DNA of 64,000 nt from JALYOC01 sp036675345 (GTDB lineage Bacteria; Myxococcota; Myxococcia; Myxococcales; Myxococcaceae): positions 21,043 to 85,042 of the forward strand of contig JAKFFE010000024.1 in assembly GCA_036675345.1 (NCBI GenBank). Reading direction: 5' to 3'. The position numbers and the translations under genes were made by a program. Position 1 is the first letter of the stretch, and the number at the start of each line of letters is the position of its first letter. The notes below the pieces were generated by a model. That model was given only the letters and a program-made list of their open reading frames with translations. It was not told the origin of the DNA and made no database searches. This document shows positions 42,084 to 51,711 of the stretch, piece by piece.

Positions 42084-42731
42084 ATGAAGTTCTTCATCGA
42101 CAGCGCGGACGTGAAGGAGATCCGGGCGGCCAACGAGATGGGCTGCGTGGATGGCGTCACCACCAATCCCTCGCTGCTGGCCAAGGTGGGCCGCCCGCTG
42201 GAGGAGACGATCAAGGAGATCTGCTCCATCGTCGACGGGCCGATCAGCGCCGAGTGCGTCTCCCTGGAGGCCCCGGGGCTGATCACCGAGGGCCGGCAGC
42301 TGGCCAAGATCCACGACAACGTGGTGGTGAAGATCCCGATGGGCGTGGAGGGGATGAAGGCGGTCAAGGCCCTGACCGCCGAGGGGATCAAGACCAACGT
42401 CACCCTGGTCTTCTCGCCCAACCAGGCGCTGCTGTGCGCCAAGGCCGGGGCCACCTTCATGTCCCCCTTCGTGGGCCGCCTGGACGACATCTCCCAGGAC
42501 GGGATGGAGCTGATCTCCCAGATCCTGGAGATCTACGGGAACTACGACTTCTCCACCGAGGTGCTGGTGGCGTCGGTGCGCAACCCGGTCCACGTGGTCC
42601 AGGCCGCCCGCATGGGCGCCCATGTGGCCACCCTGCCGTTCTCGGTGATCCAGCAGCTGGCCAACCACCCGCTCACCGACATCGGGATCAAGAAGTTCCT
42701 GGCCGACTGGGAGAAGGTTCCCAAGAAGTAG
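42084..42731 (+). CDS. tal: small transaldolase (fructose-6-phosphate aldolase/TalC-like)
   Basis: A 215-residue TIM-barrel enzyme of the short transaldolase subfamily, acting in the nonoxidative pentose phosphate pathway. It has MKFFIDSADVKEI, GVTTNPSLLAK and the Schiff-base Lys K83 in NVVVKIPMG, plus TLVFSPNQALLCAKAGATFMSPFVGR. Sequence alone does not separate transaldolase from fructose-6-phosphate aldolase with certainty. The start at 42084 follows AGGGAGAAG; the open frame back to 41997 lies in the promoter region. Confidence 0.92.
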   Translation: MKFFIDSADVKEIRAANEMGCVDGVTTNPSLLAKVGRPLEETIKEICSIVDGPISAECVSLEAPGLITEGRQLAKIHDNVVVKIPMGVEGMKAVKALTAEGIKTNVTLVFSPNQALLCAKAGATFMSPFVGRLDDISQDGMELISQILEIYGNYDFSTEVLVASVRNPVHVVQAARMGAHVATLPFSVIQQLANHPLTDIGIKKFLADWEKVPKK

Positions 42732-42740
42732 GCCGGAATC

Positions 42741-42755
42741 TGTTCCCACGGAACA
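42741..42755 (+). repeat. short inverted repeat TGTTCC-CAC-GGAACA
   Basis: A perfect 6-bp inverted repeat with a 3-base spacer, 10 bases after the transaldolase stop. It could be a small terminator hairpin or an operator for the etf promoter downstream. Confidence 0.35.
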
Positions 42756-42783
42756 GCGCTGCTTCAAAGTTGGACGAAGTAGG

Positions 42784-42814
42784 TTGCCGCATCCGCCGTC
42801 CGGGCGCATATACA
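42784..42814 (+). promoter_or_regulatory. putative promoter of etfBA (TATACA -10 box)
   Basis: TATACA at 42809-42814 is a good -10 box in otherwise GC-rich DNA. TTGCCG at 42784-42789 could be the -35 box, but the 19-base spacer is long. The leader would be about 60 bases. Confidence 0.4.
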
Positions 42815-42883
42815 GCCCCCTGACGGCGCGCTGCGTCACCTGGGCGCGCCCTCCTTCATTTTCCCTGAACGAGGAGCGGCCCT

Positions 42884-43681
42884 TTGAAGATCCTGGTAAC
42901 GGCGAAGCGGGTTGAAGACCCCGAGTCGAAGATCAAGGTGAAGCCGGATGGTTCCGGCATCGCGCTGGAAGGTCTCAAGTACAAGATCAACCCCTTCGAC
43001 GAGATCGCGGTCGAAGAGGGCCTCCGCCTGGTCGCCAAGCACCAGGGCGAGGTGGTGGTGGTCTCCATTGGCCCCAAGGTGGTCCAGGAGCAGCTGCGCC
43101 ACGCGCTGGCGATGGGCGCCCACAAGGCAGTGTGGGTGAACCACGAGGGGCCGCTGGACCAGATGGGCGTGGCGGGCCTGCTCCAGAAGGTGGTGGAGAA
43201 GGAGAAGCCGGACCTGGTGATCCTGGGCAAGCAGGCCATCGACGACGACCAGAACCAGGTTGGTCAGTATCTGGCCGAGTGGCTGGGCTACGGCCAGGCG
43301 ACGTTCGCCTCCAAGGTCGAGTCCTTCGAGTCGGACGCGGAGAAGACCAAGCAGCCCGCGCTGGCGATTGGCGCCGACGGCAAGACCGTCAGCGTGGTCC
43401 GCGAGGTGGACGGCGGGCTCTCCACCCTGGAGTGCACCCTGCCGGCGGTGGTCACCACCGACCTGCGGCTGAACCTGCCCCGCTACGCCTCGCTGCCTGG
43501 AATCATGAAGGCCAAGAGCAAGCCGATCGAGGAGCTGACCCCCTCCGGCCTGGGCGTGGACGTCACCCCCAAGCTGCAGGTGGTGAAGATGACTGCCCCG
43601 CCGGCCCGCAAGGCCGGGATCAAGGTCCCGGATGTGGCCACCCTGGTCCAGAAGCTGAAGACCGAGGCGAAGGTCGTCTGA
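42884..43681 (+). CDS. etfB: electron transfer flavoprotein subunit beta EtfB
   Basis: Subunit of the ETF heterodimer, which takes electrons from acyl-CoA and other dehydrogenases and passes them to the quinone pool through ETF-quinone oxidoreductase. The 265-residue protein begins MKILVTAKRVEDPESKIKV, with NPFDEIAVEEGLRL, the AMP-binding region (VILGKQAIDDDQNQVGQYLAEWLG) and VVREVDGGLSTLECTLPAVVTTDLRLNLPRYASLP. The start is a TTG, chosen because GAGGAG at 42871-42876 is correctly placed and the protein then starts like other EtfB. etfA follows after 31 bases. Confidence 0.95.
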   Translation: MKILVTAKRVEDPESKIKVKPDGSGIALEGLKYKINPFDEIAVEEGLRLVAKHQGEVVVVSIGPKVVQEQLRHALAMGAHKAVWVNHEGPLDQMGVAGLLQKVVEKEKPDLVILGKQAIDDDQNQVGQYLAEWLGYGQATFASKVESFESDAEKTKQPALAIGADGKTVSVVREVDGGLSTLECTLPAVVTTDLRLNLPRYASLPGIMKAKSKPIEELTPSGLGVDVTPKLQVVKMTAPPARKAGIKVPDVATLVQKLKTEAKVV

Positions 43682-43712
43682 CCTTCCCGCTACCGACTAC
43701 GGAGATACGCAC

Positions 43713-44681
43713 ATGCCAATCGTTCTGATCGTCGCCGAGCAGCAGCCGGACGGGAAGCTCCGCAAGGCCAGCCTCAACTCAATCACCGCCGGAAAGCAGC
43801 TGGCCGAGAAGGCCGGCGCCGAGCTGCACGTGGTCGTCCTGGGCAAGGACGTCACCGCGGTGGCCGGAGAGCTTGCCGCCTATGGCGCCAAGGTGGTCCA
43901 CGCCGGCAGCGCGCCGGTGCTGGAGCACTACCTGGCCGAGACCTACGCCCCCGCCGTCGCCGCGCTGGCCCAGCAGATCAAGGCCGACTACGTGGGGATG
44001 GCTTCCACTGCGATGGGCAAGGATCTCACCCCCCGCATCGCCGCGCGTTTGAAGGCCGCCATGGCCACCGACGTGATGGGCTTTGGTGGAGCGGGCGCGG
44101 ACGTGACCTTCACCCGCCCGATGTGGGCCGGCAACGTGATCGCCGAGGTGAAGCTGTCCACCCCGGTGAAGGTGTTCAGCATCCGGACCACCGAGTTCGC
44201 CGTCGCCGAGCAGGGCGGGGCGGCCGCCGAGGTCAAGGCGTTCACCCCCGCCGACGCCGGCGCGGTGAAGGCCCGCCACTTGGACTTCAAGGAAGTGAAG
44301 AGCGCCCGTCCGAACCTCACCGAGGCCCGGGTGGTGATCTCCGGAGGCCGCGGCACCAAGGGCGACTTCAAGGAGATCGAAGCGCTGGCGGACGAGCTGG
44401 GCGCGGCGGTTGGCGCTTCCCGCGCGGTCTGCGACGCGGGCTGGGTGCCCAACGACCTGCAGGTCGGTCAGACCGGCAAGGTGGTCGCGCCGCAGCTGTA
44501 CGTGGCCGCCGGGATCAGCGGCGCCATCCAGCACCTGGCGGGGATGAAGGGCAGCAAGACCATCGTGGCCATCAACAAGGACCCGGAGGCGCCGATCTTC
44601 CAGGTCGCCGACTACGGCCTGGTGGCGGACCTGTTCAAGGCCCTCCCGGAGCTGCGCGAGGCCCTCAAGGCCGCCAAGTAG
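43713..44681 (+). CDS. etfA: electron transfer flavoprotein subunit alpha EtfA
   Basis: FAD-binding partner of EtfB. The 322-residue protein has the N-terminal domain (IVLIVAEQQPDGKLRKASLNSI) and the C-terminal FAD domain with VISGGRGTKGDFKEIEALADELGAAVGASRAVCDAGWVPNDLQVGQTGKVVAPQLYVAAGISGAIQHLAGM and KTIVAINKDPEAPIFQVADYGLVADLF. All standard FAD contacts appear present. It is expressed with etfB and closed by a terminator downstream. Confidence 0.96.
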   Translation: MPIVLIVAEQQPDGKLRKASLNSITAGKQLAEKAGAELHVVVLGKDVTAVAGELAAYGAKVVHAGSAPVLEHYLAETYAPAVAALAQQIKADYVGMASTAMGKDLTPRIAARLKAAMATDVMGFGGAGADVTFTRPMWAGNVIAEVKLSTPVKVFSIRTTEFAVAEQGGAAAEVKAFTPADAGAVKARHLDFKEVKSARPNLTEARVVISGGRGTKGDFKEIEALADELGAAVGASRAVCDAGWVPNDLQVGQTGKVVAPQLYVAAGISGAIQHLAGMKGSKTIVAINKDPEAPIFQVADYGLVADLFKALPELREALKAAK

Positions 44682-44710
44682 TCTTCCGCTCCGGCGGGGG
44701 GAAGTACCGG

Positions 44711-44750
44711 AGCCGTCGCGGCGATACGTCGCGGCGGCTTCGTTGCGTTC
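44711..44750 (+). terminator. intrinsic terminator after etfA
   Basis: A 10-bp stem (AGCCGTCGCG at 44711-44720 with CGCGGCGGCT at 44730-44739, one G-U pair) with a 9-base loop, followed by TCGTTGCGTT. It also lies at the end of the convergent Uma2 gene. Confidence 0.6.
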
Positions 44751-45342
44751 AGCCGCCTTCGGGCAGCAGGAAGTCGCTGGTCTTGAGTTGGATGTCCGGG
44801 AAGGCGGAGACCACCAGCGTCCCCTCCACGCCCACCACCTCCACCTGGGTGTACCGACCCTCCACCGGCGTCCGGTACACCTCCACCCGGTTGCGGGTCA
44901 GATCTACCAGCCAGTATTCCGGGACCTTCGCCTCCGCGTACAGCGGGGCCTTGATGTTCCGGTCCAGATTGAGCGAGGAGTTGGCGACCTCGATCACCAG
45001 CAGCGCCTCCGAGGGGTGCCCCTTCCCGGGCGCCAGGCTCCGGTCGATCACCGCCAGGTCCGGTTCGGGCATCGAGTCTTCGCCCGCCGCCAACGGAAGC
45101 TGTGGCCGCACAGAGGCGCGCTTGCGCAGGGAAAGGATCAGCTGCTCGTTGAGGAGGGTGATCGCGGCGGCATCCGCCGTTCCTGCCGGGCTCCGTGTGA
45201 TCAGCGTCCCCCGGATCAGCTCCAGCTTCTCCTCACCGAAGGCGCCGCTCTCCGCCAGGCTCTGGTACTCGGTGCGACGGAGCGGACGAACCCGCATCGG
45301 CCAGATCTGTTCAGCCTCGATCATGAGCTGAATATAGGTCAC
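44749..45342 (-). CDS. Uma2-family (DUF820) putative restriction endonuclease-like protein
   Basis: A protein of up to 197 residues with the PD-(D/E)xK-like Uma2 fold. It has EEKLELIRGTLI, the acidic SMPEPDLAVIDR, and LLVIEVANSSLNLDRNIKAPLYAEAKVPEYWLVDL, which includes the metal-binding E and K. The family is widespread in large-genome bacteria and its role is not established. The start is uncertain: GTG at 45342, ATG at 45324 (with GGAGGTGA upstream but too far) or ATG at 45297, where family members usually begin (MRVRPLRRTEYQSL). Confidence 0.85.
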   Translation of the reverse strand: MTYIQLMIEAEQIWPMRVRPLRRTEYQSLAESGAFGEEKLELIRGTLITRSPAGTADAAAITLLNEQLILSLRKRASVRPQLPLAAGEDSMPEPDLAVIDRSLAPGKGHPSEALLVIEVANSSLNLDRNIKAPLYAEAKVPEYWLVDLTRNRVEVYRTPVEGRYTQVEVVGVEGTLVVSAFPDIQLKTSDFLLPEGG

Positions 45343-45354
45343 CTCCGGTGACGA

Positions 45355-45385
45355 CCGCTGCCTGCGCCTCCTGCGATGGCAGCGG
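45355..45385. repeat. inverted repeat in the divergent Uma2/S26-GNAT promoter region
   Basis: An 8-bp perfect inverted repeat, CCGCTGCC (45355-45362) with GGCAGCGG (45378-45385), in the 121-base divergent gap. It may be a regulatory hairpin or operator. No clear -35/-10 pair is seen in this gap. Confidence 0.35.
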
Positions 45386-45463
45386 CACTTTGTTCTCCCA
45401 GCGTCCGGACCTCCTGGTCACCCAATAGGCATCCGTCCGCTTCCGGGTCACAATCCCCGGGCG

Positions 45464-46405
45464 ATGGCGGAGATGGCCGACGTGCTGGAGGCGGCGGAGC
45501 TCAATGCGGAGCTCTGGGTGCGCGGCTTTGGCCGCAGCATGTGGCCTGTGCTCAGCACCGGGGACTCGGTCAAGGTGCGCCGCTGCGGGGTCAAGGCGCT
45601 GCGGGTGGGGCACCTGGCGGCGGTGCGCACCCGGCGCGGGAATCTCCGGGTGCACGTGGTCACCTCCAAGCGGCCCTTTCGCAGCCAGCCCTTCCTGGGC
45701 GGAGACGACTCGCTGGAGCGGGTGCTGGGGCGGGTGGTCTCGCTCCGCTCGCGCGGGCTGACCTTGCCGGTGCCGGACCTGCTCCGGGCGCCGATCGGGG
45801 TGGCGCAAAAAGTTGCCGCCTGGAGCGCGTCCCAACCGTGGGTGGAGGGGATGACCCGGCGTGCCTGGCAGAGCCTCTGCTCCGGCTCCACCGGGGAGCT
45901 GCGCCGCGCGCTGATCGGCCCCTTGCGGGTGCGCCGGCTGACCCATGCGGACCGGGATGCGGTGGTGGCGTTCGTGGGAGACCACCTGCCGCTGTCCCAG
46001 CGCTTCATCGATCACCAGCTGCTCTCCCGCTGGGAGGAGCACGGCGCAGCCGCCGGGGTGCTGGGGCGCGGCGGCAAGCTGTTCGGCTTCGCCTACCTGG
46101 ACGAGTATCGGCAAGAGGGGGTGGACCTGGACGGGCACTGGATCCGCTCCATCTACGTCAGCCCGGTGGCCCGGGGGCTGGGGCTGGCGGGAGCGCTGGT
46201 GGACGAGCTGTGCACGGCCGCCCGGCTCCAGGGGATCACCCGGGTGGAGGCGGACGTCCAGGCGGACAACCGCAGCTCCCTGGCGATGCTGGAACGCCAG
46301 GGATTCACCGACGCGCCGTTCTCCCGCATCCGCGAGGCGGAGAAGCGCCTGCACTCCTCTGGCCCGCTGGTGGTGATGCAGCGGACCCTGGACCCGGACG
46401 CCTGA
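45464..46405 (+). CDS. S26-peptidase-like domain fused to a GNAT acetyltransferase
   Basis: A 313-residue two-domain protein. Residues 5-105 follow the S24/S26 (signal peptidase I/LexA) fold: GFGRSMWPVLSTGDSVKVRR holds the expected nucleophile S25 followed by Met26, LRVGHLAAVRT is the next strand, and HVVTSK with K69 is a candidate general base before LGRVVSLRSRG. There is no transmembrane anchor. Residues 155-310 are a GNAT N-acetyltransferase, with RSIYVSPVARGLGLAGALVDELCTAA as the acetyl-CoA loop and NRSSLAMLERQGF as the last motif. The combined role is unknown; peptide maturation or modification is possible. Confidence 0.8.
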   Translation: MAEMADVLEAAELNAELWVRGFGRSMWPVLSTGDSVKVRRCGVKALRVGHLAAVRTRRGNLRVHVVTSKRPFRSQPFLGGDDSLERVLGRVVSLRSRGLTLPVPDLLRAPIGVAQKVAAWSASQPWVEGMTRRAWQSLCSGSTGELRRALIGPLRVRRLTHADRDAVVAFVGDHLPLSQRFIDHQLLSRWEEHGAAAGVLGRGGKLFGFAYLDEYRQEGVDLDGHWIRSIYVSPVARGLGLAGALVDELCTAARLQGITRVEADVQADNRSSLAMLERQGFTDAPFSRIREAEKRLHSSGPLVVMQRTLDPDA

Positions 46406-46481
46406 AGGTTGCACCTGGGAACGGGACGGGCCAAAAGCCCGCCGCGCCCATGGACCCTCTTCTCCGCCCGGAACCCTAGCC

Positions 46482-47396
46482 ATGGCCCTCACCGTCGCTG
46501 CCCGCGGGCGCCTGCGCGGGGACCTGGCCCTGCTGTTGATCACCGCGGTGTGGGGCGGGACCTTCGTGCTGGTGAAGGACTCGCTGGACCAGGCGGATCC
46601 CTTCACCTTCCTCACCCTGCGCTTTGCCCTCGGCGCCCTGGCCGCGGCGGCGATCGCCCGGGGCGACCTGCGGCACCAGCCCAGCGTGCGCTCTGGCCTG
46701 CTGCTGGGGGTGTTCCTGTTCCTGGGCTACGCCTTCCAGACCACCGGGCTGCAGCACACCACCCCCTCCCGCTCCGCGTTCATCACCGGGATGACCATCG
46801 TCCTGGTGCCCTTCGTCTCCATCGTGCTGTTCAAGCGGCTGCCCCGGATCCCCTCCTTGCTGGGAGTGGCGCTGGCGGTGCTGGGCCTCTACTGGCTGAC
46901 CCTGGCGGAGGGCGCCGCCTCCACCGCCGGGACCCTGCGCGGGGACCTGCTGACCTTCGGCTGCACCGTGGCCTACGCCTTCCACATCGCCTGGAATGAG
47001 CGCCTGGCGCCCAGGGCCAAGGTGATGGCGATGGTGACCGTGCAGCTGGCGGTGGTGGCGGTGCTCTCCGCGCTCTGCCTCCCGTTCCTGGAGGTGAGGC
47101 TGGTCTGGAACCCGACCCTGCTGTGGGGGGTGGTGTTCACCGGGCTGTTCGCCAGCACCCTGGCGATCGGGATCCAGACCTGGGGGCAGGCCCGGACCAC
47201 CGCGGTGCGGGCAGCGTTGATCTTCAGCCTGGAGCCGGTCTTCGCCGCGCTCTACTCGGTGGCGGTGGGCCGCGAAGGCCTGGGCCGCCGGGAGCTGGTG
47301 GGCGGGGGGCTGATCATCGCCGGGGTGGTGATGGCGGAGGTCGGCAACGCCCTCTGGGACCGCTGGCTCGTTCGCCAGGCAGGCAAGTCGGGCTGA
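46482..47396 (+). CDS. DMT-superfamily (EamA) transporter
   Basis: A 304-residue inner-membrane protein with ten predicted helices in two EamA repeats (LLLITAVWGGTFVLVKDSL...TLRFALGALAAAAIA in the first, CTVAYAFHIAWNERLAP and ALIFSLEPVFAALYSV in the second). Members export or import amino acids, nucleotides or other small metabolites; the substrate cannot be read from the sequence. Confidence 0.9.
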   Translation: MALTVAARGRLRGDLALLLITAVWGGTFVLVKDSLDQADPFTFLTLRFALGALAAAAIARGDLRHQPSVRSGLLLGVFLFLGYAFQTTGLQHTTPSRSAFITGMTIVLVPFVSIVLFKRLPRIPSLLGVALAVLGLYWLTLAEGAASTAGTLRGDLLTFGCTVAYAFHIAWNERLAPRAKVMAMVTVQLAVVAVLSALCLPFLEVRLVWNPTLLWGVVFTGLFASTLAIGIQTWGQARTTAVRAALIFSLEPVFAALYSVAVGREGLGRRELVGGGLIIAGVVMAEVGNALWDRWLVRQAGKSG

Positions 47397-47441
47397 GCCC
47401 GGGCTGCGGTCCCCCCGGCCTTCGGCTATACCCGCGCGCCC

Positions 47442-48422
47442 ATGTCCGCCGTCGAGCTTCGCCGCAATGGCCTGCACCTGACTGGCACCGAGCTGTGGCT
47501 GGACGCGCGCCGCAAGTCCACCCTGTCCTTCGTCTCCCACGCCCACTCCGACCACATCGCGCGGCACGAGCGGGTGATCGCCACCTCGGCCACGGTGCGG
47601 ATGATGACCCACCGACTGGGGAAGCTGCCCGCGGCGCTGCCGGTGCCCTACCACCGCCCCTTCGAGCTGGGCCCGCTGATCCTGGAGCTGCTCCCGGCGG
47701 GGCACATGCTGGGCTCGGCCCAGCTGCGGGTGACCCGCGCCGACGGGCACCGGGTGACCTACACCGGCGATCTGAACCTGGCAGCCTCGATGACCGCCGA
47801 GGCGGCCAAGGTCGCCGAGTGCGACACCCTGATCATCGAATCCACCTTCGGCCACCCGCGCTACCGCTTCCCGCCCAAGGCGGAGGTGCTGGGCGCGATC
47901 GAGGCCTGGGCCCGCGGGAACCTGGAGCGGGGCGTCTCACCGCTGCTGCTGTGCTACCCGTTCGGCAAGAGCCAGGAGGCGATGGCCTTCCTCGCCTCCC
48001 GGGGCCTGGCCCTCTGCGCCCATCCTTCGGTGTACGACGTGGCCAAGCTGTACGAGGAGCTGGGGGTGCAGATCCCCAACCTGCGCCGCTTCGAGGGCGA
48101 GCTGCGGCCCGGAGAGATCGGGATCTTTCCCCCCCGGGTGGCGCGCGGCACCGCGGTGGCCCGCATCTTCCCCCGCCAGAGCGCGGTGCTCACCGGCTGG
48201 GCCCTGGATGGTCCGGGGACCGCCCGCCGCTACGGCGCGGACGTGGCCTTCCCGCTCTCCGATCACGCCGACTGCCAGTCGCTGATCTCCTACGCCCGCG
48301 CCACCGGGGCCACCGAGGTGATCACCCACCACGGCTTTGCCCGCGAGCTGGCGCAGGCCCTCTGCGAGGCCGGGGTGGAGGCACGGCCGATCGGCGCGGT
48401 GAAGCAGCTGGAGCTGTTCTAG
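47442..48422 (+). CDS. MBL-fold RNA/DNA-processing hydrolase, ligase-associated exonuclease-like
   Basis: A 326-residue metallo-beta-lactamase-fold protein. Metal ligands are in SFVSHAHSDHIARH (H33, H35, D37, H38), LPAGHMLGSAQ and YTGDLNL, followed by the ESTFGHPRYRFPP segment typical of beta-CASP/CPSF-like nucleases. The final FPLSDHADCQSLISYA motif and THHG loop match the RMMBL tail. The beta-CASP domain is short, as in the 'ligase-associated DNA exonuclease' group. Such proteins are often encoded near a DNA ligase, but none is adjacent here. Its stop shares CTAG with the convergent FHA-GGDEF gene. Confidence 0.87.
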   Translation: MSAVELRRNGLHLTGTELWLDARRKSTLSFVSHAHSDHIARHERVIATSATVRMMTHRLGKLPAALPVPYHRPFELGPLILELLPAGHMLGSAQLRVTRADGHRVTYTGDLNLAASMTAEAAKVAECDTLIIESTFGHPRYRFPPKAEVLGAIEAWARGNLERGVSPLLLCYPFGKSQEAMAFLASRGLALCAHPSVYDVAKLYEELGVQIPNLRRFEGELRPGEIGIFPPRVARGTAVARIFPRQSAVLTGWALDGPGTARRYGADVAFPLSDHADCQSLISYARATGATEVITHHGFARELAQALCEAGVEARPIGAVKQLELF

Positions 48423-49330
48423 GCGGGCGCCGTCTCCACCCGGTTTCGTCCGCCCTGCTTGGCGCGGTACAAGAGCCGGTCCGCCTCTTCGATCAGCTGC
48501 TGGGGCTGGCCCAGGCGTTCGGAGGCGGAGGCCACCCCGGCGCTGATCGTCACCGGGATCCGCGCCCCGTTGAAGTGGAACTCGGTGGCCGCCACCCCGG
48601 AGCGGATCCGCTCGGCGCAGACCGCGGCGGCGGCGGCGCCCGACTGGCGCAGCACCACCGCGAACTCCTCGCCCCCGTAGCGGGCCAGCACGTCCTCGGT
48701 GCGGACCACCTGCTGGATCACCTGCGCCAGCTTCACCAGCACGTAGTCTCCCGCCGGGTGCCCGTGGGTGTCGTTCACCCTCTTGAAGAAGTCCACGTCC
48801 AGCATCACCAGCGCCAGCGGGAGCTGGTGGCGGACCGCGTAGGCCACCTCCTTCTCCAGCACCTCCAGCAGGAACTTCTTGTTGTAGACCTTGGTCAGCC
48901 CGTCCCGGGTGGCGGACTCGTACAGGTTGCGCTGCAGGGCCTCGTCCAGCGAGTCCTGGTAGGAGAGCTTGAGCACGGTGGTGTTGCCGAACTGGACCTT
49001 GTCTCCGTCCTCCAGCCTGCGCACCTCCAGCCGCTCGCCGTTGAAGAAGGTCCCGTTGGTGGAGTCGAGATCGGACACCGTGACCGAGCCATCGGGCTCC
49101 ACCGTGACCTGGGCATGGCGGCGGGAGATCCCGTTGTCCTCCAGGGTGATGTCCGCGGCGCTGCGGCCGATCAGCATCTGCCCGGAGAGCTTGAAGCTCT
49201 TCCCCACCGAGGTGGTCCCGTTGATCACGATGAAGTACGGGTGCCGCTTCTGCTGTCCGGGAGACACCAGCCGGGGCACCTGCATCTCGATGCTGGTGCG
49301 ATCGTCCGAATCGTCCTCGTCGTCGATCAT
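48419..49330 (-). CDS. FHA-GGDEF diguanylate cyclase
   Basis: A 303-residue cytoplasmic protein with a phosphothreonine-binding FHA domain (about 51-120: IGRSAADITL, ISRRHAQV, DLDSTNGTFFNG) followed by a GGDEF domain (about 140-300). The active site is GGEEF at 219-223, which is compatible with diguanylate cyclase activity. The product-inhibition RxxD I-site is present (R210-T-E-D213). It would make cyclic di-GMP in response to a phosphorylated partner, often a Ser/Thr kinase target in myxobacteria. The N-terminus is acidic. Confidence 0.93.
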   Translation of the reverse strand: MIDDEDDSDDRTSIEMQVPRLVSPGQQKRHPYFIVINGTTSVGKSFKLSGQMLIGRSAADITLEDNGISRRHAQVTVEPDGSVTVSDLDSTNGTFFNGERLEVRRLEDGDKVQFGNTTVLKLSYQDSLDEALQRNLYESATRDGLTKVYNKKFLLEVLEKEVAYAVRHQLPLALVMLDVDFFKRVNDTHGHPAGDYVLVKLAQVIQQVVRTEDVLARYGGEEFAVVLRQSGAAAAAVCAERIRSGVAATEFHFNGARIPVTISAGVASASERLGQPQQLIEEADRLLYRAKQGGRNRVETAPA

Positions 49331-49467
49331 CCCGGGCTCCGATCCACGGCCCCCCGCGGGGGCAAGCCCCGAGCGTACTCCGGGCGAGCAAACTACAAAA
49401 TTCTCCCCGGAACGGCCGGTGGGCTGCCTGTCCGCCCTCCCGGAGAATCGCCGCTACACTCCGCCGC

Positions 49468-49899
49468 ATGCTCGCGATCTCCGCGCTCGGCCTGACGCTG
49501 CTGATCACCGCCAGCACTCCGGAAACGACCTCCCGCCAGGAGCTGCCCCCGGTGCAGGAGGCGCCCGCTTCGGCCTTGCGGAACCCGCCCTGGCCCAATG
49601 CGGTGTACGCGCTCTCCGGGGCGGTGCTGGGTGCGGGCGCGGGCGGCGGCGCCGGCTACCTGCTGGGCCAGTCGGGTTGGCTCGGCGATCCGGCCAACCC
49701 GGGCCCCGGGCTGCACGGGAACTGGCTGACCCTGGGCGGAGCGCTGCTGGGAGGCCTGCTGGGAGCGGCCATCGGCTGGCAGCTCCACGACGCCCACCAC
49801 AGCGAATACGAGGAGTGGAAGCACACCCGGACCGCTTCGCTGCTGCTGGCGCCCGGCGCCCGGGGCGGCTGGCAGCTGGGAGTAACGGGGACCTTCTGA
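49468..49899 (+). CDS. small glycine-zipper membrane protein of unknown function
   Basis: A 143-residue protein with an N-terminal signal or anchor (MLAISALGLTLLITASTP) and two Gly/Ala-rich hydrophobic segments at about 47-68 (AVYALSGAVLGAGAGGGAGYLLG) and 88-105 (LGGALLGGLLGAAIGW). These are glycine-zipper-like helices. It ends in a strand-like LAPGARGGWQLGVTGTF. Envelope location is inferred; no family is recognised. Confidence 0.65.
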   Translation: MLAISALGLTLLITASTPETTSRQELPPVQEAPASALRNPPWPNAVYALSGAVLGAGAGGGAGYLLGQSGWLGDPANPGPGLHGNWLTLGGALLGGLLGAAIGWQLHDAHHSEYEEWKHTRTASLLLAPGARGGWQLGVTGTF

Positions 49900-49976
49900 C
49901 CGGCTGACCTGCGTCCAGCGCGGGTGGGGCGGCGGGAGAGCTGTTCCCGCCGCCACCCTGGGACTTCAGGCGATGC

Positions 49977-51410
<1,434 letters not shown>

Positions 51411-51426
51411 GGATGGCTCCTTCGTT

Positions 51427-51442
51427 CGGTTCGCAAGAACCG
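51427..51442 (-). promoter_or_regulatory. hairpin next to the ahcY ribosome-binding site
   Basis: A 6-bp stem CGGTTC-TTGC-GAACCG on the minus strand, directly upstream of AACGAAGGAGCC and the ATG at 51410. It may be part of the expression platform that links the riboswitch to translation. Confidence 0.45.
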
Positions 51443-51502
51443 CACGGGCCGTGACCGGGGGGGTGGCGGGTACGGCGCCTCACCCCGGCAGAGGACACAT
51501 GC

Positions 51503-51566
51503 GGGTGAGCGCCGTTACTTCAAGTCCGAGCCTAGGGCCCAAAAGGGCCTTGCAACGCTCCTCGGA
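51503..51566 (-). promoter_or_regulatory. SAH riboswitch in the ahcY leader
   Basis: Reading the minus strand 5' to 3': CCGAGGAGCGTTGCAAGGCC, then TTTT, GGGCCCTAGGCTCGG, and AACGGCGCTCACC. This matches the SAH-riboswitch consensus (CGAGGAGCGCUGC ... AGGCUCG ... AACGGCGCUC). P1 pairs 51561-51565 with 51526-51530, P2 pairs 51545-51549 with 51536-51540, and the pseudoknot pairs GAGCG (51556-51560) with CGCTC (51507-51511). The aptamer ends about 93 bases before the ahcY ATG. In known cases SAH binding turns ahcY expression on. Confidence 0.93.
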
Positions 51567-51652
51567 TTCGTCCCCCACATAAACCGGCCGGGGCCGGAGG
51601 ACAACACCCCCTGCGGTCCAACGGGTGGGGGAGGGTGCGCCCGCCTGCCCGC

Positions 51653-51696
51653 AAAGCAAAGGGCCCACCCGGAGAGTCCGGATGAGCCCTGGGCCC
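51653..51696 (-). terminator. intrinsic terminator of the pentapeptide-repeat gene
   Basis: On the minus strand, GGGCCCA and TGGGCCC (plus 51690-51696 and 51661-51667) form a 7-bp stem, with further pairing in the loop, followed by TTTGCTTT (51653-51660). It lies between the upstream pentapeptide-repeat gene and the riboswitch. Confidence 0.65.
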
Positions 51697-51711
51697 CACC
51701 CCTGGTGAAGC

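Noticed and set aside
42741..42883. Riboswitch in the etf leader
   Set aside because: Only one 6-bp inverted repeat is present and no known riboswitch core motif is seen.
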